From contig NZ_LR734817.1 of NCBI RefSeq assembly GCF_902506655.1, positions 62,001-126,000 of the forward strand: a stretch of 64,000 nt of DNA, in the 5' to 3' direction. The DNA is from Marinoscillum sp. 108. GTDB taxonomy: Bacteria > Bacteroidota > Bacteroidia > Cytophagales > Cyclobacteriaceae. The position numbers and the translations under genes were made by a program. Of the stretch, positions 27,806 through 35,940 are shown piece after piece. Below the pieces are notes generated by a model, which was given only the letters and a program-made list of their open reading frames with translations, did no database searches and had not been told where the DNA came from. Each line of letters opens with the position of its first letter. The first letter of the stretch is position 1.

Positions 27806-29208
27806 ACCATCATGGTTTTCCACTTGCCCCTGCGAAAGAGCAGGATGCTGATGACTGCCTGCAAAGAGTGGCAAAATGCAATGGTAAAAAAGACTCCATT
27901 TGCCTGCCAGTCCAGATACACTGATAGCCAATAGGCCAGCGGGATTTGTATCACCCAAAAGACAAAGAAATTGACAATCAAAGGGGTTCTGGTATCCCCA
28001 GCGCCGTTAAACGCCTGGCTTATCACCATACCGTAAGCAAAAAACACATACCCAAAGCAGATGATCTGCAAAGCGGATACGGCAATCTTTACTACTCCCG
28101 GCTGCACGGTGAAAATGCCTATTATGGGCTCTGCAGCCAAATAGAACACCACAGACACTAACCCCAGGAAGATCATATTATAAAAAGCCGTCTTCCACAC
28201 AGACTCCTCAGCCCTATCGGGAGCTGAAGCTCCGAGGTTTTGCCCCACCAGAGTTGCTGCAGCATTGGACATACCCCATGAAGGTAGAATGGTAAATACA
28301 ATCACCCTAAAGGCAATGGTGTATCCCGCCAGCGCCTCGGCACCAAATAAGGACATTACCTTCACCAGGAAAATCCAACTGGCAGACTCAATCAGAAACT
28401 GGCCCATTCCGCCTAGTGAAATCTTCAGGAGCTCCACTACGGTTTTGAACCTGATCACCACATTGGCCCAACCAATCTTGATAATACCTCGCCTATTCAT
28501 CAGGTGATACACCTGATAAAGCACACCTATTGATCTCCCTAATGTAGTAGCAATGGCAGCTCCCTCCACTCCATAAGCCGGCACGGGTCCCCATCCGAAA
28601 ATCAACAGCGGATCCAGGATCAAATTGAGCCCATTGGCCAGCCACAGTGCCCTCATAGCAATGGCAGCATCCCCAGCGCCACGAAATATGGCGTTATTCA
28701 AAAAAAGCAAGAAGATACTCAGGTTACCTGCCAGCATAATCTGGGTAAAACCCAATCCCTCAGCGATCAGATCTGGCTTCCCTCCCATTAGGACCAGGAT
28801 GTCTTCAGCGAAGATATATCCTACACCCCCTAAAAGGGCACCAATGATGACCGCCAGAAAAATAGATTGAAATCCGGCATCACTCGCTTTTTTGAACTTC
28901 TTTTCGCCGACCCGGCGTGCCACAATGGCCGTGGTAGCCATGCTCAATCCGATGGCCACAGAATAGATGATCATCAGTACAGACTCGGTGAGTCCCACTG
29001 TTGCCACGGCATTGACACTCACCCGCGACACGAAAAAAACATCCGCTACTGCAAAGAGAGATTCCATGACCATCTCTGCAATCATGGGTATTGACAATAA
29101 AAAAATGGCTCTGTTAATACTGCCAGAGGTGAATTCACTTTCTGTTCCCTTTAAGGCAGCGATAAATAATTTGAATATTCTCAGAAATTTACTGATAGCT
29201 CCAGACAT
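27802..29208 (-). CDS. MATE family multidrug or metabolite exporter
   Basis: A 468-residue membrane protein with about twelve helices, in two related halves. Family features include 'INRAIFLLSIPMIAEMVMES' near the N-terminus, 'IGLSMATTAIVARRVGEK' and 'GWGPVPAYGVEGAAIATTLG', and in the second half 'GMSNAAATLVGQNLGA'. MATE proteins export drugs or metabolites with H+ or Na+; the substrate cannot be told from sequence. It overlaps the convergent 904-residue gene by 4 nt. Confidence 0.92.
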   Translation of the reverse strand: MSGAISKFLRIFKLFIAALKGTESEFTSGSINRAIFLLSIPMIAEMVMESLFAVADVFFVSRVSVNAVATVGLTESVLMIIYSVAIGLSMATTAIVARRVGEKKFKKASDAGFQSIFLAVIIGALLGGVGYIFAEDILVLMGGKPDLIAEGLGFTQIMLAGNLSIFLLFLNNAIFRGAGDAAIAMRALWLANGLNLILDPLLIFGWGPVPAYGVEGAAIATTLGRSIGVLYQVYHLMNRRGIIKIGWANVVIRFKTVVELLKISLGGMGQFLIESASWIFLVKVMSLFGAEALAGYTIAFRVIVFTILPSWGMSNAAATLVGQNLGASAPDRAEESVWKTAFYNMIFLGLVSVVFYLAAEPIIGIFTVQPGVVKIAVSALQIICFGYVFFAYGMVISQAFNGAGDTRTPLIVNFFVFWVIQIPLAYWLSVYLDWQANGVFFTIAFCHSLQAVISILLFRRGKWKTMMV

Positions 29209-29249
29209 GATAAATGATAATACGATGTAAAAAATTGGAAAAACTCAAC

Positions 29250-29287
29250 TAGGGGGAAACCCCTAAGCACTGCTAAGGAATTAGCAG
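29250..29287. other. pair of adjacent perfect hairpins with GNRA-type loops
   Basis: The 337-bp gap between the MATE gene and the 29546 gene contains TAGGGG-GAAA-CCCCTA (29250-29265) and, 4 nt later, CTGCTAA-GGAA-TTAGCAG (29270-29287). Read on the plus strand both loops are of the GNRA class. No T tract follows, so these are not terminators. The rest of the gap is AT-rich and shows no convincing gene. Confidence 0.5.
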
Positions 29288-29545
29288 AATCGGGTACGAG
29301 ATATGACGGCTATCAGCTTCATAAGAATGCAAAGAAAAACATTTTTTTTCTTAAAAAACAACTCTCAGTTCATCACCCTCCTATTTTTCTGCAAAAAAAC
29401 ATCCAACTGCTTATACCATATACCCAAGGCGATACAAGACCAAAAGCTTCAATTTGCGCCAAAGACGGTCTTTCATGCTACTTTATTAAGTTAAAATTCA
29501 TATTTTCACCCTTAATACTTATTTTGCTTGGAATCACGGCCTCCT

Positions 29546-30541
29546 ATGAACAAAGATTATAGTGTTTTATTGGAAAATCTTCTCGGAAGAAGATATGACG
29601 AAGCACTCCGGGAATCAATAATCTCCGAAGCCTTTGAAGAAAGTGAATACGCCGACTGCCTGAAATATGCACTGGAAGGCATGCAGGAAATTGACCCTTC
29701 CTACGCCTACAAAACCTTCCACATCACCAAGAGAATTCAGGAAAAAATCGAAAAGGCTTTCTCCGCCATTAACTTGAGCGTTGATTTTCGTTATCAAGGG
29801 GCTATTCAGACAGAAACCCATGTAGTTCTCTATGGGGGAGTGGAACTTTTAGTTTTGGCCAAACCCACTGACAACAAACCATGGAACACCGTATCGAGAA
29901 TGGCAAGAGAAATCCTGGAAGTACTCTCGGGCGACCTGTCATTCAAAGAAGTAGATTATAGCAATAAGCTTGACATCAGGTTAAGAACCATGAAGCCCAC
30001 ATGTGAAGTGAAAATACTCCCGGCAATTTGGCTGCAAAATCCGGAATACATGACCTCTAAAAGGGAAATAGACCGGGGTATCAGCGAATACAACCTGGCT
30101 AAAAAAACTCGTAGAAAGTATCTCCCCTTTCTGAACATTGCCCGAATCAACTCCAAAGACACACGGTGCAATGGCGGATTGAAAAAGATGATCCGGCTAC
30201 TCTGCACCCTGCAACGGGATGCTCACGAACCCATTGGCCTCAATAACTATCAGATTGGCTCCATGCTCTATGCCATACCTGAGAAGCAACTCAAATTTAA
30301 CCCTGAGTACTCACTCAGTCTGATTGGTGTGGTGTCTGCACAGCTCAACCGCATTATCACTGATAAAAATTATCGTGAGAAGCTCGTCTCACCAAGTGAA
30401 AAAGAGCTGGTTTTTGGTCCCTCTCCAATGATGAAAGAGGAAATACAAAAACTCAAAAACGAGCTGGACAGCCTTGTGGCAGATATTCAGGAGACCCTCA
30501 GAGCAGAGGGTAAAACCCTCTACAGCGAGATCAAATATTAA
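29546..30541 (+). CDS. divergent nucleotidyltransferase-fold protein with degraded catalytic site
   Basis: A 331-residue cytosolic protein. I prefer the ATG at 29546 (MNKDYSVLLENLL) to a TTG 18 nt upstream. After a helical N-terminal part, residues 85-103 (GAIQTETHVVLYGGVELLV) sit where polymerase-beta-like nucleotidyltransferases, including CD-NTases, have their GS motif and the Asp-x-Asp metal site. Here the Asp pair reads Gly98-Val-Glu100. The third metal strand seems to be CEVKILPA (153-160), again without Asp. A helix GLKKMIRLL (211-219) resembles the CD-NTase alpha-domain helix. A coiled tail follows from about residue 290. The fold assignment is an inference by eye. No effector or CBASS partner gene is adjacent. 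Confidence 0.5.
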   Translation: MNKDYSVLLENLLGRRYDEALRESIISEAFEESEYADCLKYALEGMQEIDPSYAYKTFHITKRIQEKIEKAFSAINLSVDFRYQGAIQTETHVVLYGGVELLVLAKPTDNKPWNTVSRMAREILEVLSGDLSFKEVDYSNKLDIRLRTMKPTCEVKILPAIWLQNPEYMTSKREIDRGISEYNLAKKTRRKYLPFLNIARINSKDTRCNGGLKKMIRLLCTLQRDAHEPIGLNNYQIGSMLYAIPEKQLKFNPEYSLSLIGVVSAQLNRIITDKNYREKLVSPSEKELVFGPSPMMKEEIQKLKNELDSLVADIQETLRAEGKTLYSEIKY

Positions 30542-32580
30542 CCCAATCCTGCGCGCTTCAGGAGCGCATCGGGTGCAGGAGCTTTCCCTCTAAATTTCTT
30601 ATAAAGAGTCATCGGGTGTTCGGTACCACCCCTGCTAAGGATGTTTTCTTTGAATGATAGTGCCGTAGCCTTATCAAACACGCCCTTCTCCTGAAAAACG
30701 GAAAAGGCATCTGCATCCAAAACCTCTGCCCATTTGTAGCTATAGTATCCGGCCGCATATCCTCCTGCGAAAATGTGCCCAAACTGCACACTCATATTGG
30801 TGTTTGGCACTGGCGGAAACAAATCGGTTGAAGCAAACGCTTCGTTCTCCACTGCCCGTACATCAGCCAGCGTCCCTGCCTTTTCAAAGGGAATGTTATG
30901 CCAGTTCATATCCAATGCGGCAAAACTCAACTGCCTCACTGTGGCATACGCTTCATGGTATGTAGCACTCTTCTTCAGTCTTTTCACATATTCTGCTGGT
31001 ATCAGCTCTCCATTTTCAAAATGCTTGGCAAACAGATCCAGACACTCTTTTTCATAACACCAGTTTTCCAAAATCTGTGAAGGCAACTCCACAAAATCCC
31101 AGTATACGTGAGTGCCTGATAAACTGGCATAGCGAGTATCTGCCAGCATACCATGCAGCGCATGTCCAAACTCATGAAAGAGGGTGGTGACCTCATCAAA
31201 CTTGAGCAAGGAAGGCACATCCTCTGAGGAAGGCGTGAAATTGCACACGATAGATACATGCGGAATCACCTTCTCCCCTCCTACTTTCTTCTGATCCCGG
31301 TAAGAGGTCATCCATGCGCCTCCACGTTTACCATCCCTCGGGAAAAAATCTGCAAAGAAGATCGCAACGACGGTCCCCTTGCCATCTAACACTTCATAAG
31401 CCTGAACATCAGGGTGATACACCGGGATTTCTTCGTTTCTTCGGAAAGAAATATCAAAAAGCCTTTCTGCGGTTTGAAAAACTCCGGAGATCACATTTTC
31501 TAATTTAAAATAGGGCTTGGTGAGTTCATCGTCCAGATCATACTTCTTCTTTCTGAGCTTCTCTGAGTAGTAAGCCCAATCCCATCGCTGAAGTTCATGA
31601 TCAGCACCCAACTCTTGCATGAAAGCACGCAGCTCCTCCACTTCCTCCTTTGCTTTGGGGAGCGCGCGCGTCATCAGGTCATTTAAGAAATCCTCAACTC
31701 TGGCAGGAGATTCAGCCATTCGTTCCTCCAGTACATACTCAGCATAGGTACCGTACCCGAGCAACTGTGCCTTCTCAGCCCTCAGCTTGGACAGCTGCAG
31801 TACGATCTCCTGATTATCCCGTTCATTTCCTTTCAGGGCTTTGCACATATAGGCCCTGTAAAGCTTCTCCCGGAGTGATCGGTTGTCGGCGTATTCCATC
31901 ACCGGCATGTAGCTGGGCGCCTGAAGCGTAAAGGCCCATTTCCCTTCATGTCCTTTCTGTTTTGCCGTGCTGGCAGCTCTGCTGATGACATCCTTTGGTA
32001 AGCCGGCCAAATCGTCCTTACTCTCCACCAAATACAGGAAATCATTGGTCTCAGCCAGCAGGTTTTCACCAAACTGAAGTGAAAGCCTGGAAAGCTCGAT
32101 AGAAATCTCCTTGTAACGTTCTTTTTTAGCCCCATCCAGGTCGGCGCCACTTCTCACAAAACCTTTATAGGTTTTGTCCAGCAGCATCGATTGTTCTCCG
32201 TCGAGCGACAGGTGCTCACGGTTTTCGAAAACCGTCTTAATCCGCTCCCATAAGCGGGTGTTTTGTTTCACTTCATTATCAAACTCTGACAACAAGGGTG
32301 AGGCTTCACGAGCTACCCCTTGCAGCTCGTCATTGGTTTCAGCGGAGTTCAAATTGAACAGAACGGAAGTAACCCGCTCCATAAGAGCTCCGGACTTTTC
32401 CAGCGCTTCTATGGTGTTTTCAAAAGTGGCTGGATCAGTAGATTCGGCAATGTTTTGAATTTCCTCACGGGCTTCAGTAATGGCCTGTTTCAGGGCAGGC
32501 ATATAGTGTTCATTCCTGATCAAATGAAAAGGCGGGACTTCAAAAGGGGTGTTGTATGCAGATAAAAAAGGATTACTCAT
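30538..32580 (-). CDS. dcp: M3 family oligopeptidase / peptidyl-dipeptidase
   Basis: A 680-residue zinc metallopeptidase of the thimet oligopeptidase family (Dcp/PrlC), which degrades short peptides. The zinc motif HEFGH is at residues 469-473, inside TLFHEFGHALHGM, and the C-terminal Tyr/His-rich segment FAGGYAAGYYSYKWAEVL that shapes the substrate site is present. There is no signal peptide, so it is probably cytosolic. The choice between dipeptidyl carboxypeptidase and oligopeptidase A activity cannot be made from sequence alone. It overlaps the convergent 29546 gene by 4 nt. Confidence 0.93.
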   Translation of the reverse strand: MSNPFLSAYNTPFEVPPFHLIRNEHYMPALKQAITEAREEIQNIAESTDPATFENTIEALEKSGALMERVTSVLFNLNSAETNDELQGVAREASPLLSEFDNEVKQNTRLWERIKTVFENREHLSLDGEQSMLLDKTYKGFVRSGADLDGAKKERYKEISIELSRLSLQFGENLLAETNDFLYLVESKDDLAGLPKDVISRAASTAKQKGHEGKWAFTLQAPSYMPVMEYADNRSLREKLYRAYMCKALKGNERDNQEIVLQLSKLRAEKAQLLGYGTYAEYVLEERMAESPARVEDFLNDLMTRALPKAKEEVEELRAFMQELGADHELQRWDWAYYSEKLRKKKYDLDDELTKPYFKLENVISGVFQTAERLFDISFRRNEEIPVYHPDVQAYEVLDGKGTVVAIFFADFFPRDGKRGGAWMTSYRDQKKVGGEKVIPHVSIVCNFTPSSEDVPSLLKFDEVTTLFHEFGHALHGMLADTRYASLSGTHVYWDFVELPSQILENWCYEKECLDLFAKHFENGELIPAEYVKRLKKSATYHEAYATVRQLSFAALDMNWHNIPFEKAGTLADVRAVENEAFASTDLFPPVPNTNMSVQFGHIFAGGYAAGYYSYKWAEVLDADAFSVFQEKGVFDKATALSFKENILSRGGTEHPMTLYKKFRGKAPAPDALLKRAGLG

Positions 32581-32607
32581 AAATTCAGTTTGCTTTTACA
32601 AAGGGCT

Positions 32608-32638
32608 CAAAGGTAAAAGGATTTTACGGTTACCTTTG
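32608..32638. promoter_or_regulatory. overlapping divergent promoters for dcp and the MscS gene
   Basis: CAAAGGTA (32608-32615, minus-strand TACCTTTG) and TACCTTTG (32631-32638, plus strand) are two perfect -7 boxes in inverted orientation. Each lies in the -33 region of the other. Predicted leaders are about 21 nt for dcp and 14 nt for the channel gene. Confidence 0.6.
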
Positions 32639-32658
32639 CCCCAAAAAACGAGATTAAT

Positions 32659-34260
32659 ATGAGCAAACAACTGCTTTTTGTTGGACTTTGTTTCATCTCC
32701 TTTTGGGGGTTTTCTCAGGACTCGCTTTATGTGGATTTATCCTCTCCATATGCCGCAGTGAGAACTCACCTTTATTACTTACAGGAGGATCATTACAATG
32801 AAAACCTGGCGGCAGTTCCTTTTGGCCTTTCAGGTATCAAAAAAGAAGATGCTATTGAGAGTGCCATCAAGCTGAAGCAAATCTGGGACGGAGAAGGTAC
32901 TTACATCAACATGGATGAGTTGCCGAGAAACCCTAACTACCGGGATAGTACAAGAAACAGGGCTCAATATGTGATTAGTAAAGATCGTCCAGAGATTTTC
33001 CTCGAGAAGCAGGGCAATCAATGGATGTATTCCAAATCCTCCATTGGCTCAATAGACGAACTTCACGATGAAGTGTTCCCGTTTGGCACGGATAAGCTAC
33101 TGGAACTACTCCCCAAAATGGGTACCCGCAAGATCATGGGCCTGTACCTGTATCAGTATCTGGGTATGCTCATTCTTGCCTTGCTTTGTGTCGTCATTCA
33201 CAAAATATTTACGTTTCTCTTTGAGCAACTCATTACCCGCATGCTACTAAATGCAGGGTACGAACGTCTGGCTGATCGCTTCTTACTTCCCGTGGCCAGA
33301 CCAATCAGTATTTTTGTGGTCATTCTGCTACTCCGGGTCTTCTTGCCTGTATTGCAGTTTCCGCCAGATGTGGCTCACTGGTCCATGCTCATCCTTAGGG
33401 CGCTACTGCCCCTTTTTGGTACCATTGTGTTTTACAGGCTGGTGGATATACTGGCCATGTACCTGGAAAATCTGGCACGTCGGACCGAAAGCACTCTGGA
33501 CGACCAGCTCGTTCCATTGCTCAGAAAGACCCTCAAAACCTTCGTAGTGGGGGTGGGTACGCTTTTCATCCTTCAAAACCTGGATATTCCGATCATCCCG
33601 CTACTTACCGGGCTCTCCATTGGTGGACTGGCCTTTGCCCTGGCTGCCCAGGATACCATCAAAAATTTCTTCGGGTCGCTGATGATCTTCATCGACCGGC
33701 CCTTCCAGATTGGTGACTGGATCACCTCGGGCGAAATAGATGGTAGCGTAGAAGAAGTGGGTTTCAGGTCTTCCAGAATCCGTACTTTTAGAAACTCGCT
33801 GATGTACGTGCCGAACGGCAAACTGGCCGACAGCACCATAGATAATCATGGCATGCGCCAATATCGCCGCTTTTACACCCAGATAGCGGTGACCTACGAC
33901 ACCCCTCCCGAACTGATAGAAACCTTTGTGAAAGGCCTGAGAAAGATTGTAGAAAATCATCCGGACACCCGAAAAGACTACTACAATATCTATTTCAACG
34001 ACATGGCCACTTTCTCTCTCAATATCATGTTTTATATCTTCTTTGAGGTTCCGGACTGGCCAGCGGAGTTGAAGGCCCGACATGAAGTGCTCATCGAGAT
34101 CATTAAACTGGGTAAAAAGCTTGGTGTCAATTTCGCTTTCCCCACACAAACCCTGCAGATGGAAAAATTTCCCGGACAGCAGTCACTGTCACCTTCCTAT
34201 GCCGGCACGGCAGAACTGGAAGCCAGAATGAATGATCATTTCAATACACCTAAAAATTAA
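32659..34260 (+). CDS. MscS family mechanosensitive channel with long N-terminal domain
   Basis: A 533-residue small-conductance mechanosensitive channel homologue. A signal peptide (about 1-19) is followed by a periplasmic domain of about 140 residues, four or so membrane helices from about 165 to 330, and the MscS pore and beta-domain. The pore helix is in GGLAFALAAQDTIKNFFGS and the beta-domain in DRPFQIGDWI and VPNGKLADSTI. The exported N-terminal domain makes it larger than E. coli MscS (286 residues). It probably acts in release of solutes under osmotic downshock. It is 6 nt upstream of the quinone oxidoreductase gene. Confidence 0.9.
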   Translation: MSKQLLFVGLCFISFWGFSQDSLYVDLSSPYAAVRTHLYYLQEDHYNENLAAVPFGLSGIKKEDAIESAIKLKQIWDGEGTYINMDELPRNPNYRDSTRNRAQYVISKDRPEIFLEKQGNQWMYSKSSIGSIDELHDEVFPFGTDKLLELLPKMGTRKIMGLYLYQYLGMLILALLCVVIHKIFTFLFEQLITRMLLNAGYERLADRFLLPVARPISIFVVILLLRVFLPVLQFPPDVAHWSMLILRALLPLFGTIVFYRLVDILAMYLENLARRTESTLDDQLVPLLRKTLKTFVVGVGTLFILQNLDIPIIPLLTGLSIGGLAFALAAQDTIKNFFGSLMIFIDRPFQIGDWITSGEIDGSVEEVGFRSSRIRTFRNSLMYVPNGKLADSTIDNHGMRQYRRFYTQIAVTYDTPPELIETFVKGLRKIVENHPDTRKDYYNIYFNDMATFSLNIMFYIFFEVPDWPAELKARHEVLIEIIKLGKKLGVNFAFPTQTLQMEKFPGQQSLSPSYAGTAELEARMNDHFNTPKN

Positions 34261-34266
34261 CCGCTC

Positions 34267-35289
34267 ATGAGAGTCTTTGCCCTTGTCAAAAACGGAGCTG
34301 CAGATGAAGCCTTTGAACTCCGCGAACAGGCCACGCCTACACCCAAGAGTGGTGAATTGCTTATTGAATCTGAGGGCTTCGGTCTCAACTTTGCTGATGT
34401 CATGGCCCGGCTGGGTATTTACCGGGACTGCCCACCGCTTCCGGCGGTCATAGGCTATGAAAATGTAGGACGCATCAAAGCCATCGGTGCCGGAGTAGAG
34501 GGGTTTGAAATAGGCGAGCGAGTGTTGGCATTCACGAGGTTTGGTGGGTACGCAGATCATGTGATCTCTCCTGCCATGGCTGTAGCCAAAATACCTGAAC
34601 GCTTCAGTGTGGGAGAAGCCACCGCCCTGGCCACACAGTACATCACTGCTTACTTTGCGGCTGAAGAGACTGTGAGCCTTTACAGGGGTGATCATGTACT
34701 CATACATGCCGCCGCAGGGGGAGTGGGCACGGCCCTTGTCCAGCTATTGAAAAGAAAGGGTTGTGTGATCTTTGGCACCGCCGGTTCTGAAGAAAAGATG
34801 GAATACCTCCGTGAACTTGGAGTGGACTACCCCATCAACTACCGCGAAGTGAACTATCAGACCGAAGTAGAAAAACTTGGTTTCGGACGAAAATTAGACG
34901 CTACCTTCAATCCCATTGGCGGAGACTATGTGAAAAAAGACTTTAAACTGCTGGGGCCGGGAGGACGACTCGTACTCTATGGAGCCTCCAAAATGACAGA
35001 AGCCAGAGGTAATATCATCAAAATGCTCAAACTGCTTTTCGGATTTGGGTGGTGGAGTCCAATCGGATTTGTGACTAAATCTACTGCACTTATTGGCATC
35101 AATATGCTCCGCATTGCTGACCACAAACCTGAAGCCTTTCAGCGCTCTTTGCGGGCGGTCATTGACCTGGCAGAATCTGGTGCCATTAAACCCACAGTAG
35201 GCAAAGAGTACCCCTACACTCAGCTCTCAGATGCTCATGCCTACCTGGAAGGCAGAAAATCCATTGGTAAGGTGGCTGTGAAGTGGTAA
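34267..35289 (+). CDS. NAD(P)H:quinone oxidoreductase, zinc-free medium-chain reductase family
   Basis: A 340-residue protein of the quinone oxidoreductase/VAT-1-like branch of medium-chain dehydrogenases. The cofactor loop HAAAGGVGTALVQLLKRKG is visible around residues 155-173, and there is no cluster of four structural Zn cysteines. The N-terminal GroES-like domain is recognisable in 'GFGLNFADVMARLGIY' and 'PAVIGYENVGRI'. The substrate is unknown. It is probably cotranscribed with the MscS gene 6 nt upstream. Confidence 0.9.
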   Translation: MRVFALVKNGAADEAFELREQATPTPKSGELLIESEGFGLNFADVMARLGIYRDCPPLPAVIGYENVGRIKAIGAGVEGFEIGERVLAFTRFGGYADHVISPAMAVAKIPERFSVGEATALATQYITAYFAAEETVSLYRGDHVLIHAAAGGVGTALVQLLKRKGCVIFGTAGSEEKMEYLRELGVDYPINYREVNYQTEVEKLGFGRKLDATFNPIGGDYVKKDFKLLGPGGRLVLYGASKMTEARGNIIKMLKLLFGFGWWSPIGFVTKSTALIGINMLRIADHKPEAFQRSLRAVIDLAESGAIKPTVGKEYPYTQLSDAHAYLEGRKSIGKVAVKW

Positions 35290-35536
35290 TCCAAGTAATA
35301 AAAAATCACTCATGATTAGAGAATCAGACCCAGTGGACCTGTCCGGCTTAGCTAAAGGCTCCTTGATGAGAAAAAGAGAGCGTTACATTAGGTGTGTCAA
35401 GATGGCCCGTCCTTTCTGATTCATATTGAAGTTATTCCTGGCTAAGAACAACCTTAGCAAAGGCCTCCGAGCTGACCCTGAGCGCCCTGATCGTCGAGTT
35501 CTGTGAAGTCATAACCATCGATTAGATAAATCATAG
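35290..35536. other. non-coding stretch, no gene seen
   Basis: This stretch after the quinone oxidoreductase gene has stop codons in all frames at short intervals and no recognisable protein. I see no tRNA or clear terminator. It runs into the 21-bp palindrome array. Confidence 0.5.
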
Positions 35537-35662
35537 CCACCTTTTTTTATTTCACGGCCATGTTTTTGGAAAACATAACCATCTTTTGAGAAAAGATGGC
35601 CGTCTTTTCTGAAAAGATGGCGGTCTTTTTGGGAAACATGGCCGTCTTTTTTTGGTTGGACA
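35537..35662. repeat. tandem array of 21-bp palindromic units
   Basis: Six contiguous units of exactly 21 bp start at 35537, 35558, 35579, 35600, 35621 and 35642. Units at 35558, 35579, 35600 and 35621 are the best conserved; the first and last are degenerate. The consensus is about CCRTCTTTT-nnG-AAARATGG, so each unit folds on itself (for example ATCTTTT/AAAAGAT around GAG at 35581-35597). A detached copy resembling the last unit lies at about 35695-35714. The period is two helical turns and seven codons. Heptad-like open frames exist on both strands, but neither has a good start or coding context. Confidence 0.8.
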
Positions 35663-35856
35663 GGTTAAAGATATCGGCGTCTCCAAGTTAAAAGGTCGTC
35701 TTTTTTTGGTGGACCATCAGGTACCCCGAAAATAAAACTGATAGCAGACGCAAAGCACCAACGGTTGTTGCCTCAGAGCACGTAGAAAAAATTTTTCTCT
35801 TAGAAAGAGAGTGCTGTGTTTGTTACTGCTCCACTAGGGTGACTGAAGACTTTCAG

Positions 35857-35883
35857 AAAAAAAACCGGCTCCCTGGGAGCCGG
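35857..35883 (-). terminator. intrinsic terminator of the giant LRR gene
   Basis: The palindrome CCGGCTCCC-T-GGGAGCCGG (35865-35883) is followed on the minus strand by a run of eight T. It lies 58 nt after the stop codon of the LRR gene. The sequence between the palindrome array and this site (35715-35856) shows only short AT-rich inverted repeats. Confidence 0.9.
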
Positions 35884-35940
35884 CTGCTGCGCTACGACGG
35901 TGAAAATTCGTCAATAGCTGCCCTAGATGACAAGCTACAC

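Noticed and set aside
29303-29494. 63-codon open frame in the MATE/29546 gap
   Set aside because: AT-driven composition, no ribosome site or family resemblance.
29546-30541. CBASS defence operon
   Set aside because: The protein lacks the catalytic aspartates and no effector, Cap2 or Cap3-like gene is adjacent; neighbours are a MATE exporter and an M3 peptidase.
35537-35662. CRISPR array
   Set aside because: Units abut with no unique spacers, and no cas gene is present.
35509-35691. Heptad-repeat peptides read from both strands of the 21-bp array
   Set aside because: The minus-strand frame has no start codon, the plus-strand frame has an internal stop, and a 21-bp palindrome gives heptads on both strands automatically. 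I describe the DNA repeat and not a gene.
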